A DNA stretch of 64,000 bases from Nyssa sinensis (GCA_008638375.1 CM018032.1:10503501-10567500), one strand, 5' to 3'; shown: positions 12,748 to 25,173, counted from the stretch's first letter. The notes: a model not told the origin generated them from the letters alone. Made by a program: numbers and translations.

Positions 12748-14229
12748 ATGGTTGGACTAGGTGCACGTAGACACGCAGTTATGCAGGACCCATCGACCCC
12801 TTCTTCCTCATCTGCAGGGTTGACTGATCCTGCCGTCGATGGTATGCATAGTTTCCATTTTTATTAATGAGTATATAAATATTGTACTAATTGTTTCTAT
12901 TTTGTTTCTTCTAAAGCTTCGGCCACCGCCCCTAGACAAGGGCGTGGTAGGTCGAAGAATCGCAGCTTGCAGGTTAAGATGGAGGCAGCGGGGGGCGCCC
13001 CCCTTCGGATTGAGATACCTCCGGGCTTGCTGAAGTCCGTTGCTGGGTGGGCACAGCAATTCATTACGGAGGTCGGCATCATTTGCCGGCTACCCGCCCC
13101 ACTCCATGTTATTGACTAGAGTCAGGTCACTGACGCAGAGAGATGGGATATTCATGTGCATATCCAGGTATGTCTTTTATTATGGTGTTCAACTAAATTT
13201 TAACATATGTTATGTCGTAATGTTTTGACAATGACATGCTTTTACAGGAGAAATTGACATCGATCTCCACCTGCCTCATGTCGTGAAGGCAGTCGACCGT
13301 TACTTGGGAACCCGTTTCAGGGACTACAGACATAGGCTCCACATGCACTACGAGGCAGAAGTGGCAGCTGGTAGAGAGCCTCGCGACAGACCCTACAGAG
13401 GGGTGGTAGTGGAGGATTGGATGTTACTATGCGACCGGTTCGCTAGTGACGCATTCCAGGTAAAAATTGTTAAAATTACTTTTGTTGTATGATGAACCAT
13501 TGTCATTTATACTAACCTTCTTTGTTTTGGCCAAGTGTAGGAACTTAGTAAGAAAAATAGCGAGAACAGAAGCAAGCAAAAGGTGACCCACTGTGCTGGA
13601 TCACGTTCTTTTGTTAGGTATAGGCATGAGATGATAAGTTAATAAATGTATCAATTTTTCATTGTATAATGTATTCATGAAATCAATCTTCACAAGCTAC
13701 TATTTATTTGCTGCAGCGAGACCAGGAGACCGGTGCACCATCCAGCCCCATTGAGTTGTGGCACAGGACGCACTACAATCCCGAGAAGGGTTGGACTGGG
13801 CCTGAAGCTTAGCGGTTTTATGTAAGTTGGAAAAGATTTATATACCACTATTACGAATTTAATATTAATATAAAATGTTAAAAGTAGTAACAAATATTTA
13901 TGTTTTTTTAGGAAGAGATGATCGAGATGCGTGTTCGGTTGACCCCTGAGGGTGAGCAACCACCGACCGATGACCAGATACGAGAGACTGTTCTGGGCAA
14001 GAGGCGCGGATATGTGTGTGGCTTAGGGAGTGGGATTGAGCCGACGGCATCGTCCTCTACCGTCGAAAGCGATGCTAGGTTTCACGAAGCCACCCAGAAA
14101 GCTGAGGCAGCCACCCAGAGAGCTGAGGCAGTTGAGAGACTGAGTGCAGAGATGACAGTTGAGATGACAGAGCTCAAGGAGCGACAGGCCCATATAGAGG
14201 CTCTTATGAAGACAATACTTAGCTAGTAG
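12748..14229 (+). pseudogene. TNPA-like CACTA DNA-binding protein, interrupted
   Basis: This follows the transposase by about 170 bp on the same strand, the usual place for the second CACTA product, which binds subterminal repeats. A short first exon starts at ATG 12748 and ends at 12841. The second (about 12916-13166) encodes a basic, glycine/arginine-rich region (RQGRGRSKNRSL) and a WDIHVHIQ segment. The third begins near 13248, covers LHLPHVVKAVDRYLGTRFRD, and ends at 13459. Next come KKNSENRSKQKVTHCAGSRS (13544-13615), a hallmark of the plant transposase Ptta/En/Spm family, and a final exon (about 13912-14226) ending in a heptad-like coiled coil with repeated RAEAVERLSAE. A TAG at 13117 and a stop in the GPEA*RFY stretch (about 13810) break the reading. 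Exon limits are approximate. Confidence 0.82.
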
Positions 14230-14289
14230 GGAGGCTCTGATCAGCCTTGGTAAGTTTTTAAAATTATTTACTTTGGTACATTTATTATT

Positions 14290-16135
14290 TATAGAAAATG
14301 TTACGTAAAACCCCAAAAAAGATTTCGGCCTAACGACCTACAAACTGTATAACACTTCACATATGAAAATAGACTTGCACGAACTTATTTAATTTTATAG
14401 AGATGCAAGTTTCAGCTCCAAAAAGACCCATTTTGGGGTTTTGACAGACCAAAATGCTGGATATCGGCCAAACTACACCAAAACCCCATCACACACTTCA
14501 CAAATGATAAAATAAACTTGCACGAACTTACGGCAGTCGGTTCGGATGCCCGGTTTGAAACTTATGCAAGTTTCAGCTCCAAAAAGGCCCATTTTGAGAT
14601 TTTGATAGACTAAAATGCTGGATATAGGCCTAAATACATTGAAACCCCATCACACACCTCACAAATGATAAAATAAACATGCACGAACTTATGGCACTCG
14701 GTTTGGATGCCCGGTTTGAAACTTATGCAAGTTTCAGCTCTAAAAAGGCTCATTATGGGGTTTTGACAGACCAAATCCCTGGATATGTGCCTACCGACCC
14801 TGAAACGCCATCACACAGCTCCCAAATGATAAAATAAACTTACACGAACTTACGCCACTCGGTTCAGATGCCCGGTTTGAAACTTAAACAAGTTTCAGCT
14901 CTAAAAAGGCCCATGTTGAGGATTTGACAGACCAAAACCCTGGATATCGGCCTAACCACCCCAAAACCTCATCAAACAGCTCCCAAATGATAAAATAGAC
15001 TTGAATGAACTTACGGCACTCGGTTCGGATGCCCAGTTTGAAACTTATGCAAGTTTCAGCTCAAAAAGGCCTATTCTGGGGTTTTGATAGACCAAAAATG
15101 CTGGATATTGGCCTAACTACACTAAAAATACATCACACACCTCAAAAATGATAAAATAAACTTGCACGAACTTACGGCACTCGGTTCAGATGCCCGATTT
15201 GAAACTTATGCAAGTTTCAGCTCCAAAAAGGCTCATTTTGGAGATTTGACAGACCAAAACCCCGGATATCGGCCTAGACACCCCAAAAACCCATCAAATA
15301 GCTCCCAAATGATAAAATAGACTTGCACGAACTTATGGCACTCGGTTGGGATGCCCGGTTTGAAACTTATGCAAGTTTCAGCTCTAAAAAGGCCCATTTT
15401 AGAGTTTTGACAGACCAAAATGCCGGATATCGGCCTAACTACACCAAAACCCCATCACACAGCTCCCAACTGATAAAATAAACTTGCACAAACTGACGGC
15501 ACTCGGTTCGGATGCCCGGTTTGAAACTTATGCAAGTTTTAGCTCCAAAAAGGCCTATTTTAGAGTTTTGACAGACCAAAACTGTGGATATCGGCCTAAC
15601 CACCCCGAAACCGCATCACACAACTCCCAAATGATAAAATAAACTTGCACAAACTTACGGCACTCGGTTCGGATGCCCGGTTTGAAACTTATGCAAGTTT
15701 CAGCTCCAAAAAGACCTATTTTGGGGTTTTGACAGACCAAAACCCCGGATATCAACCTAACTACCCTGGAACCCCATCACACAGCTCCCAAATGATAAAA
15801 TAGACTTGCACGAACTTATGGCACTCGGTTCGGATGCCCAGTTTGAAACTTATGTAAGTTTCAGCTCCAAAAAGGCCTATTTTGAGATTTTGACAGACCA
15901 AAACCTTGGATATCGGCCTAACCACCCTGAAACCCCATCACACAACTCCCAAATGATAAAATAGGCTTGCACGAACTTACGACACTCGGTTGGGATGCCT
16001 GGTTTGAAACTTATGCAAGTTTTAACTCTAAAAAGGCCCATTTTGGGGTTTTGACAGACCAAAATGCCAGATATCGGTCTAACTACACAGAAACCCCATC
16101 ACACACCTCACAAATAATAAAATAGACTTATGCTA
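14290..16135. repeat. Tandem array, 161-bp unit, about 11 copies
   Basis: The anchor GATGC (in CGGATGCCCGGTTTGAAACT) occurs at 14545, 14706, 14867, 15028, 15189, 15350, 15511, 15672, 15833 and 15994. That is exactly 161 bp apart each time, with no indel drift across nine intervals. A further diverged, shortened unit precedes the series (from about 14300) and a partial unit ends it near 16135. Each unit contains ACTTGCACGAACTTACGGCA and GGGTTTTGACAGACC blocks. Units differ by scattered substitutions only. The array lies just after the TNPA stop, inside the CACTA. The minus-strand frames of 61-66 codons seen here are by-products of the repeat. Confidence 0.95.
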
Positions 16136-16585
16136 CTTTATGCCCTTTTTACTACTTATGCATGCATGCAAAAAAAAAAAACTATTCACATTCTATGTTC
16201 ATATATATATATATATATTTAATAATTGTTCTAATATATATCATTTGATCTTTATTTCAGATTGATCGGGATTATTGTCGCGCCGTCTTTATGTTTTGCA
16301 TCGGAACTTGTTATTTTTATTTTTTCTTTTCATAGACATCTGTAGTTAAATTTTTGGAGACAATTTTTAATTTTTCTATTTATTGTTAAATTGTACTTTT
16401 ACAAATATATATAATTAGTTTAATATATATATATATATATATGAATATATTTTTCTTTTTTAATATATTCATTTCAGAATGCTTGGATTTTATTGTATAT
16501 CAAGATGGATGATTGATACAGGTTTAAACAAGAATAAAATAATAAATAAAACAAAGCAAATATGGTCTTCATAAAAAAAAAAAAA
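16136..16585. other. AT-rich CACTA 3' interior with TA microsatellites
   Basis: No gene is seen. It contains CATGCATGCA, (TA)n at 16201-16219 and 16424-16441, and poly-A near 16573. It links the 161-bp array with the right subterminal repeats. Confidence 0.6.
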
Positions 16586-17010
16586 AACTTTTAGCGACGC
16601 ACACTGAGCGTCGCTAAAAACAATCATTAGCGACGTACAGCGTATGCATCGCTAAAAGTTATATTAGCGACGCACACAGCGTGCGTCGCTGAAAGCCTTA
16701 GTAACGACGCACGCTGAGCGTTGCTAAAAACAACCATTAGCAACGTATAGTGTATGCGTTGCTAAAAGTTATATTAGTGACGCACACTGCGTCATTGTGT
16801 AGTATTTGTGACGCGTTACCTAATTATTAGCGACGCATCTTGTGCGTCGTTAATAGTCACCTTCAGTGACGCACAACGGGTGCGTTCGTCGCAAATACTA
16901 TTAGCGACGCTAGTATTTGTGATGCTTTTAGAGACGCACGTCTTGGCATTGCAAAATACCTTTGGTGACGCAAAAGGCCACTATTAGCGACGCATGCGTG
17001 CGTCGTTAAT
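16586..17010. repeat. CACTA right subterminal repeat array
   Basis: TTAGCGACGCACACTGAGCG at 16591 is the first of more than a dozen units in both orientations through 17008 (for example GCGTCGCTAAAAG, TTAGCGACGCATG). It is denser than the left array. It is the presumed binding zone for the TNPA-like protein, by analogy with known CACTA elements. Confidence 0.88.
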
Positions 17011-17029
17011 AATGCCATTTCTTGTAGTG
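17005..17029 (-). repeat. CACTA right terminal inverted repeat
   Basis: It ends CCATTTCTTGTAGTG, so read on the minus strand it begins CACTACAAGAAATGG. It is immediately followed by AAT (17030-17032), the partner of AAT at 6002-6004. Confidence 0.92.
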
Positions 17030-17111
17030 AATGATCGAAATGTCATCGAAAAGCCGCGAAACTAACGTTTTTCCCTTATACAATCAAAGGCCACAGAATG
17101 AGTTGTCTACA
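17030..17111 (+). repeat. LTR-like copy 2, 3' end resumed after the CACTA
   Basis: The segment with CCCTTATACAATCAAAGG and GAGTTGTCTACA matches 18236-18277 (CCTTTATACAATCAAGGG, GAGGTGTGTACA). It therefore completes the repeat interrupted at 6004. TACA at 17108-17111 is the probable LTR terminus. Confidence 0.65.
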
Positions 17112-17278
17112 AAATAATTATCCTAATTAATAATTAAATATAAAATATAAAAAATGACATGAACCAATAAGACTAATGTCTACATAAATGAACCAATGAG
17201 GCACTAGAAAAATAAGAGTTTAAATCCAATTAACTTTAAAAATGAGATAATTAAGGAGAAGTTTCCTAACCACCTAAA

Positions 17279-17316
<38 letters not shown>

Positions 17317-18277
17317 GTATGTATGTATGTATATATATATATATATATATAAATCCTAAATGATGAGGACCAATCACATGATTGTCTACAACTTGTAGGC
17401 CAATCACAATGCACCTAGAATTAATTTGACCAATGATAATTCTAAAGGAGGTGGACCAATCACATGAATGTCTGCCATTCATGGACCAATCACCACTAAG
17501 AGGACACCTAATGTACCAATGAGATTTAAGATAAATCTTAGTTAAAATATAATAAATTCGATAATGAAAATGATAATTATCATTCAAGATTACCAAATTA
17601 CCCTCAATTTGGTGAAGAATCTTTAGACCAACCTCATAATATAAAAATGACCAAATTGCCCCCAAGACATAAAAAGTGTCCAAATTGTCCTTAAAAGGCT
17701 AAAATGACCAAATTACCGTCAAAAGGGTAAAATGACATAAAATCACAAAAATTTCCTTCAAATGAATGAAGTGAACTATTAGGAGTAAGACTATTCCAAA
17801 ATTACCAAAATGCCCTTTAAAGAACAAAATGGTGCCAACATTACCAAAATATCCCTAGAAAGTGAAAAATCTCTAGAATTTACCATTTTACTTCTAAAGC
17901 ATAGGAAAACAATAAAAATTATCAAAAATTCTCTTGAAGGCCGAAGATTTGCAAAATGAACAAAATACCTTTTATGGATCAAAATGCACAAAATTACCAA
18001 AATACCCTTAGGAATCAAAATGTGCAAAATGACCAAAACATCCTTAGGGGTCAAAATGTGCAAAATGACCAAAACATCCTTAGGGGCCAGAATGTGCAAA
18101 ATTACTAAAATACCCCAAGACAAGAAATACTATAGTAATTTTCCAAAAATGATGAAATTACCCCTAATTGAGGAATCTCTTGAAATATGTTGCAAAAGTG
18201 ACTAAAATGCGCCCAAAAACTATGAAATTATGGTTTTACCTTTATACAATCAAGGGTCACAAAATGAGGTGTGTACA
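17112..18277 (+). repeat. Old LTR-like repeat, copy 3 (3' part only)
   Basis: It begins with AATAATTATCCTAATTAA and an ATGTCTACATAAATGA block that match about 4495-4610 of copy 2. It continues through degenerate CAAAATGACC-type units (17580-18120), including two near-identical 36-bp units at about 18017-18090. It ends at GAGGTGTGTACA (18277). It lacks the 5' half, which copy 1 supplies, so copies 1 and 3 may be halves of one LTR. No protein is encoded; frames here are products of the short repeats. Confidence 0.6.
17278..17350. repeat. Compound microsatellite (CT)n(AT)n(GTAT)n(AT)n
   Basis: Direct reading: about 12 CT units, then TA units, GTAT units and TA units. Confidence 0.95.
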
Positions 18278-18629
18278 ATATGGAAGCAAGATGTGGCCAA
18301 GGAGGAACAATAAATGAGAAATATAGATGGCAACCACAAGTGAAAGAATAATATTAATCTAACACCTGATGAATCTAATAGCATGAGGTGGCTACAAACT
18401 AAAGTATTTTAGGAGGTGCGCATGAAAATACAATATGAAAGTAAGCTCAAGCATGAGTTGTTGAAAGTAGAGAAAATGTAGGGGTGAGGAGGATATTAGG
18501 GATGTGAGGTGACTGCATTAGAAATCGTTGAATATGGAAACAAAACACTTGTATCTTACATATGTATTGGTGTCACCAACTCTCTGAGTGAATTGTATGC
18601 TTTTGGATATTGAAGAAAAACTTTAAAAC

Positions 18630-18675
<46 letters not shown>

Positions 18676-21600
18676 ACACTGAGTGTGTATATGTGCATAT
18701 TGTATGCAATGGTTGGAAACAGAGAGAAATTGAGACAGAGTAGAAGAAAGAAACTAAACTTGGGAGGACAGTAAGAGCAAAAATGGCGACGCAAAATTGG
18801 AAATAGGCAGAAAGAGAAGAGAATTAGTCTCCGTTATACGTGAACTAAGTTAGAAGACAAAAAACCAAAGCCATAGGTGGACACATTTACATAGCTAGGT
18901 AAGTTTTTATTCTCTATTATATGATCTTATACATCATTATCTAGGAGCAAAATAATGAAAAATGGAAGAAAATAGAAAATAAAATCATGAAAAAATTGGA
19001 AAACTCGTTATAACTGAACCTCAGGTCCATAAATAGGTCTATGAAAGATCAAAATGAAATCTTGTTTTGATTATAGGGGTTGAAAGATCAAAGAAAAACA
19101 TGAAGTTTGAAATGAAAACCAATCAAAATGATGGAGAAACTAGAATGATTGAAATCAGGTCTCTCTACAATGGCCATGAAACTCTAATTCTAGTATGTGG
19201 ACTACAAGAGTAGATGAAATTAATAATATAGAGAGAAAAATGGAGGGAAACGATTATGAAACGGATGAGTAATCTCGAGTTGTAAGTCTTTTACGACTTG
19301 CATTTTTCTTAGATTTTCATCTAATTTAATCTACTTTGATAGTTAAAACGTGATATGGAGGCTATAAAAAGATGTTAAGAATGTTTTAGGGTTGAAAACA
19401 GATGAAGAAAAGCCATAAAAATGGATCTGGTAAAAACTAGGGTTCAGGTCATGCATGAAGGGTTATGTGAGGAAGAAGGTTGAACAGTACTCGACTGGGT
19501 TAGGTACGGCACGAGTCTAGGTTTTGGGTAAGGTCAAAATTGATTCAAGCACAGTGTTACCCAATTTTAAAGGCATCATTTTGTTGAATGAAGGGCTTTA
19601 CAAAAATGTAACTATACTACTAGGAGGTTTCAAACATGCAACCAATGATGAGAGTTATAAAATTTTAACCACTAAGCCAACCCCAGTGTATTTAAAAAGT
19701 TTTGTTGAAATAATGTGTATATAGTTTATGTGACATAATTGAATTTTTAAAATTTAATAATTATTAAAGGCTAATTAAATTATAAGGAAGAGCTATTCCA
19801 AAGTTTTTCGACATTTCGAATTCAACGACGGGGCTTGTTTTAGCAAACTAAGTAGAGAAAATTGAGATACATAAAATTTAATAATTACGATTATGTCCTA
19901 TTAATTAAAGAGGCTAGCATATCAATTTAAAAAAAAAGTAAAGGGATCTACCTTAAGATTTTTAGGACCACTGTATCTAAAAATGAAGTATAATTAGACA
20001 AAAAACATTGAATAAGTAACGTTTCAATAAAGTCAAGTTTTTATTACAATATTAAGTATTATTTGATCCATCTTATAGGATCACCAAATAAGGTGGGAAC
20101 AAATCATGAAAAGGCTAGGGGACAAGTGATTAGAAAGAAACACGGGACAATGAAAAGGGGAACTAAGGACCACAAGTGAGTAATCTAACTCTTTGAAATT
20201 GTGACTTTTCACACTTTGTTTATAAAAGGGCTTTGATAAAATGTCAACTGGCTTTATGAAATTCCTATTTCAAGCATGCAATCATGTTTATCATTATTGA
20301 TCGAAATGATACATCTTATTTGAAAAGGAAATCATGTTTATTGTTGATGACTGGAAAGATTTTTTTTATTTATATTCAAAATCAAGTTTTAACTCGAAAG
20401 CAATGATGAGTATTTTTGAAAAATGAATGTTTCTTAATTGAAATATGAAACTTAATTAGTGATTTATGCAATTTTGTTTAGTGAAATCCTTTGTACTCAC
20501 TTGAGTATGGCACATAAGAAGCCCAAAGATCTCTCATGTTAGTTTCTTGTGACCTCCTATTTGGTCATATTACGTAACCTCCTGTAAAAGCTTAGAGCTC
20601 AGGTTGACACAAATTCTCATATAAGGTGATAACAAAAATATTGAAAATAAAGAAATGAGAAAAGGTTTTGAGCCTCTTGTTACATACGAATGGTTTTGAC
20701 CTCTTGTTTTATATGAAATGCTTTATTACCTATGTAGGCGATCCTGTGAAAGTGCTTATTGATTCAAAATGCTTTTTTCTGAACTATTCTTCAAATGATT
20801 GCTTTTTATATCCAATATTAATATAGTTGAAATGTTTATTGTTTAAAGTGTGATATTCAAATATTTATGTCATGATCTTGATCAAAAGCTAACAATCGAT
20901 GGAGATTTATAGTAATCTTTTGATAAAAAAACTTTATTGGTTGAAAACTCATGACAGAGTGCAAATATTACTCACTGAATTTTGTTTTGCTCAAGCTAGC
21001 TCCTCCCCTCCTCCCCTCTCCAAATATTTTTTAGATATGCTGAAGGAAAATAGAACAAAGATAAAAAGTTAGCGAAATATGGTCGAGGAAGGCATAGAAC
21101 GAATTGAATATAGTTGAATTAGAATTGCAATTACGCGACAAAGGTAAATATTATCTATTAATCTGACTTGTCCATGAAAGACATGCAAGTGTAGTTGTAA
21201 TATGAAATGTATAAACAAGTTTTGTTATTACAGAGATGACATATATCGAGAATTTGACGATTTATGATAAAGTTATCAATGAAAGCATGATTTGAAGTAT
21301 ACTTGGTGTCTAGATGTGATGAGATGTTGTATTAGATGAGTTGGAGCGATCATGCTTCTGCTTATTAATATAGAATAATTATATTGTTAAGTGTAACTCA
21401 TTTGATAATGTATGTCTTGTCTGTGTGATAGATGGGTCATGTCTCGAATTCGCATAGGGTGCGCACGCGCACACACACACGTAGAGTTCATTATGTTATC
21501 TCCCAAAATGAAAATGAAATATGAGATGGAGTTCAACTAACGTATTGAAGTTAAGATTATAGTAGACGTGCGGATTAATCCATTCGATTGTTCCATTGCA

Positions 21601-22112
21601 AGTTTTGAATAGTCTAAATCGATCCACTTTGAACAGAAATAGTCAACTGCGCTTGCATAATTTAAGAAAATGAAGTTATGCTTATCAAATCTATTCTTGT
21701 ATGAATTTCCAAGATAACCTAATTTTACATGCAGTTCTATTTGACCAAAGTATATATTTCGTCCCACTTTCGTCTTGAATCCTTCATATGAAGATGACAA
21801 GTTGACATCTATGAAGAAGTTGATAAAGATGTTACCAACCATGACTATACATACAGCATCAGAGATATCGAAATTAGTTTGAATGATCAAATTCCTTACC
21901 AGACTTCTATTCAAGTCAACCTCTAAAGAATTTAAAATTTTGATTTTTCAGAAGAAGACTTGAGTTACATCTTGACTGTCTTGCATTTACTTATTCTGTT
22001 TCAACCGATATATATATATATATGTAGGTATATATAGTGAAGTTGGTATATGTAATTTTCGTTGACCTGCAAGTCTAGCTTTTGGCTGCATGCGTTCCTC
22101 AAGCATTGATTT
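18278..22112. other. Spacer without a recognisable gene
   Basis: AT-rich non-coding DNA. Small frames at 19524-19724 (plus) and 21537-21914 (minus, 125 codons) have no recognisable domain and no supporting splice or promoter context. I therefore do not call them genes. It includes a CA-rich tract (21463-21480). Confidence 0.5.
18630..18675. repeat. Compound microsatellite (TG)n(AG)n
   Basis: TG units run to 18652 and GA units follow to 18675. The minus-strand frame with serine-leucine repeats here is an artefact of the repeat. Confidence 0.95.

Positions 22113-22180
<68 letters not shown>
22113..22180. repeat. Compound microsatellite (GT)n(GA)n
   Basis: GT units (22113-22130) are followed by about 25 GA units to 22180. 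This is the same TG-then-GA arrangement as at 18630. Confidence 0.95.
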
Positions 22181-22182
<2 letters not shown>

Positions 22183-25102
22183 GCGTGTAGCATGGAGGAT
22201 GGGCCTATGTTATTGAAGAGAGGAAGCAAATGGTCTATGTCTGTGTCTCCTCTAAAGAGTGTGAGGAATGGACTAACGAGCGCGTCATGTGAGTTGTCAC
22301 CACGGACTAGGGCTCAAATGGTCCCTGAGTTTACCTATATATATACATATAATTTTTCAAGAGTATGGTGGGGGCATTTAAACAAGGGTTTCACATGCCC
22401 TAATGACCCTTCTTCTGCTACAGACCACGTGGCACCCTTCAATCATTCACTTCTCTCTCTCTCTCTAACCTCCTTAACGTGATTCCCCCAATTTATATAT
22501 GGCCCAACATAAACTCAAACTAATCCCAAGGCATGGTGATATATATATATATATCACAATCTTGTGCGTCGGGCGCCTGCATCATGTGAGTGTTTACTCT
22601 GCCATCCATGATAAATTTATAAATGAAGGAATAATAAATACGTAAATAAATAATAAAAAATAAAAAATAAATGATAAATTTATAAATAAATAATAAAATC
22701 AACAAAAAAAACCAATCTTCATTTATTTTATATATATATATATATATATATATTCAAGAGGGGGAAGGGTGGATATTTATAATACACCATATTGGTCAAC
22801 GTGACAAAGCAAGGGTAATCCTAGGGGACACATATTCTCACGAACAGTATTTTCAAATTTGTACCACGTCTCTTCATTGCCTTAATCTAATCCAGCTTTG
22901 CCTGCTAATTAGGCCAAAATGTCATGTAAATGCATAAATCAGCCAAATGAGTCTAGCCATTTGAGAGGCCCCTTCTGTTGCATGGTTGGGAACAATAATG
23001 ACACTCTAATAATAGAAGGGTCCATCTATCTATTTCATAACCATCCATTTGGATTAATATTTCCTAGTTGACTTACATTTTATTTTGGGTTGGACACCCC
23101 CAAATTTGAAACAAAATTCCTTCTTTTTATTTATTTTGAAAAATAGGGAACTGTTTCTTGATTTGTCTATGTCATCTTTTCACAAGAAGCATGCTAATCT
23201 TCTCATCTTCCAATGGCATGATCATTTATACTCTTTAACTTGTAATTCTATAAGGTGAATAGTATGAGAAAAATACTCTGGATTTAATTACTTATTTTAG
23301 TTTACGTGCTGATGTGTGAATTATATATATATATATATATATATATATTTGAAACTAATTTAAATATGATTTGATTATTTAAATTTTTTTAAAAAAGTTA
23401 TGATAATACTATAAGCCCTAGGTTCTCTAAGCTAGCCTTTTAGGCTGTTAATTTGTGTCTAGTTTGTTGCCTCTTACGGTCGGTTTTTCTGTACCCTTTC
23501 ATGCTGTATTTCTTTTACATTTTAAGTTACAATAAAATTTAATTATTTATCCAAAAAACACTTCATATCATCATATGAATAAATTTGAAAACTTTTCTTT
23601 TTGGTATATATAGCATTACTCGTAGACCTCCTTCCATAATCAAAATGACACTAATTTCTTCAAACAAGTAATCCACCTGACACCAAAAAGTTCAACAAAG
23701 CAATGCCATTATGAACTTTCATCGCCTTTTTATAATAAAATGAAGAATATAATGTTTCATATTACATCTCTTTCAACCCACCATTATTCCAACTTAAGGG
23801 ATGTGACTACTACCATGAGATCCACCTCTTATAAAAAAAATGGGATGAAAATGATGGAACATTCAATATTACACTTAATATGTATATATATATATATATA
23901 ATCATATATGTATACACATATATTAATTCAAATTGGAGAGTAAATGGCCTCCAAATCAAGTTATTTTAGGAGAAGAGAAGTTATTTCACAGGCCTCTACA
24001 ATTTCAAATTTACTGAACTCCACAAAATATTAAAATCACATTGTAAACTGCTCATAAAATAATTTTTTAAAAAAGTTTGGCAGCTCTTTGTCACCAGTAC
24101 CATTACCTACCATATATGCTATTTTGTTCCACTAACCATAGATATAATATATGATCATCCATCCTTAACTTCCTGACACTGAGATTATTCGAGGAATGCA
24201 CAAGTTGATTCAAACACTTAATTATCAAAAAATAAATAAAAAAATATGATCACCCATCTCAAATAATCACATTTTTTTTTTAAAAAAAATTTCACGGACC
24301 TAATCACTATGATAGATGATTTTAAATTTTTACTAATTATTTATTTATTTTTACTTTTAGGCTTACTTCAATTTTACTGTTTTTCTTTTGGGAGAATCCC
24401 ATTGGACTATTGCCAGTTTACATTCTATTAATCACTTTTATTACCTGAAAGAGGCTTTAAAAAAGTGATGAAGTTGGAAATTATTGTTAATTTACCGCTA
24501 TGTTTACGTGATTAGGACATTAGACCAGGAAATGACTCCGAAATCAGGTGGCTTAAAACTAAGGGCGGACCGTTAGTTAGTCATGAGTCGCTAATTCCAA
24601 GCAATAATTAGTTTCATCCACACTTAGAGAATTTCCTAAACTCGTTAATATTTTCTTCTTATATTATTAATTTCAGAACAAAGATATGGTGTAGGTAATA
24701 TATCTTTATTGTCTATTTGTGAGAAACCCACCAATCTCCACCGTCCATGTGGGGTTGGGGGTGCCCACTGTCACTATCATCTTGTTTGGAACAATGTCAT
24801 TGTAAATCTTCTCATTTTTAGACAAATATTAACAAAAGGCACATTATTCCACTCAAGGAAGCAAATTCTCCTCCAACAAGGGTGGGGTCCAAAAACCCAT
24901 CGAAGTTATGTGAAGGGGTTGATTGATTTCAAATATCATATCCTGCCAGGTGTGCTACAGAATTTAGAAAACATGCATGTACAGGATTCTTTCCCTTATA
25001 CTGCTCCCACTAATTAGTATCCTTGCAGGTTGCCTTCTTACCCTGTTTGCATCATGAAACATCGTTTAACGATGGAGTGATATAGGAATTAACTAGAAAC
25101 AT
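22181..25102. other. Spacer without a recognisable gene
   Basis: AT-rich DNA with TA microsatellites near 22539-22555, 22730-22752, 23323-23349 and 23883-23900. A 102-codon plus-strand frame (24709-25017) has no recognisable domain. This may include distal regulatory DNA of the ACC synthase gene, but nothing specific can be assigned. Confidence 0.5.
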
Positions 25103-25103
25103 A

Positions 25104-25173
<70 letters not shown>
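25103..25173. repeat. Compound microsatellite (TA)n(GA)n upstream of ACC synthase
   Basis: TA units (25103-25126) are followed by about 24 GA units (to 25173), roughly 0.9 kb upstream of the ACC synthase ATG. GA tracts can bind BBR/BPC-type plant factors; any role here is speculation. Confidence 0.95.

Larger units (their letters stand above)
6005..17029 (+). mobile_element. CACTA (En/Spm) DNA transposon, about 11.0 kb
   Basis: The element starts with CACTACAAAAAAACC (6005) and ends with CCATTTCTTGTAGTG (17029). These ends are inverted relatives that begin with the CACTA signature. The flanks carry a perfect 3-bp target duplication, AAT at 6002-6004 and 17030-17032, which is the length typical of this superfamily. 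Both subterminal zones are packed with TTAGCGACGCACA-type repeats in both orientations. Inside are a TNP2/TNPD-like transposase region (8905-12578) followed by a TNPA-like gene (12748-14229), the standard plant order. Both coding regions carry stops, so this copy is probably not autonomous now. It sits inside LTR-like copy 2. Confidence 0.95.

Noticed and set aside
12808..13082. Minus-strand frames opposite the TNPA-like gene
   Set aside because: Shadows of the plus-strand coding exon, with no independent support.
15233..16062. Repeated similar 61-66 codon minus-strand frames as a small gene family
   Set aside because: They recur because the underlying 161-bp repeat recurs; period 161 is not divisible by three, and no longer frame forms.
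14290..16135. A repeat-spacer array resembling CRISPR
   Set aside because: The 161-bp units are contiguous and similar along their full length, with no unique spacers. The setting is a plant CACTA transposon.
21537..21914. 125-codon minus-strand frame as a gene
   Set aside because: No recognisable domain, no splice or promoter support, and AT-rich chance composition. I could not support a call.
21987..22229. Frames rich in SLSLSL and HTHTHT (also at 18573-18794 and 25052-25321)
   Set aside because: They are translations of GA and GT microsatellites on the minus strand.
24709..25017. 102-codon plus-strand frame upstream of ACC synthase as a small gene
   Set aside because: No domain or family resemblance, and the frame could arise by chance.
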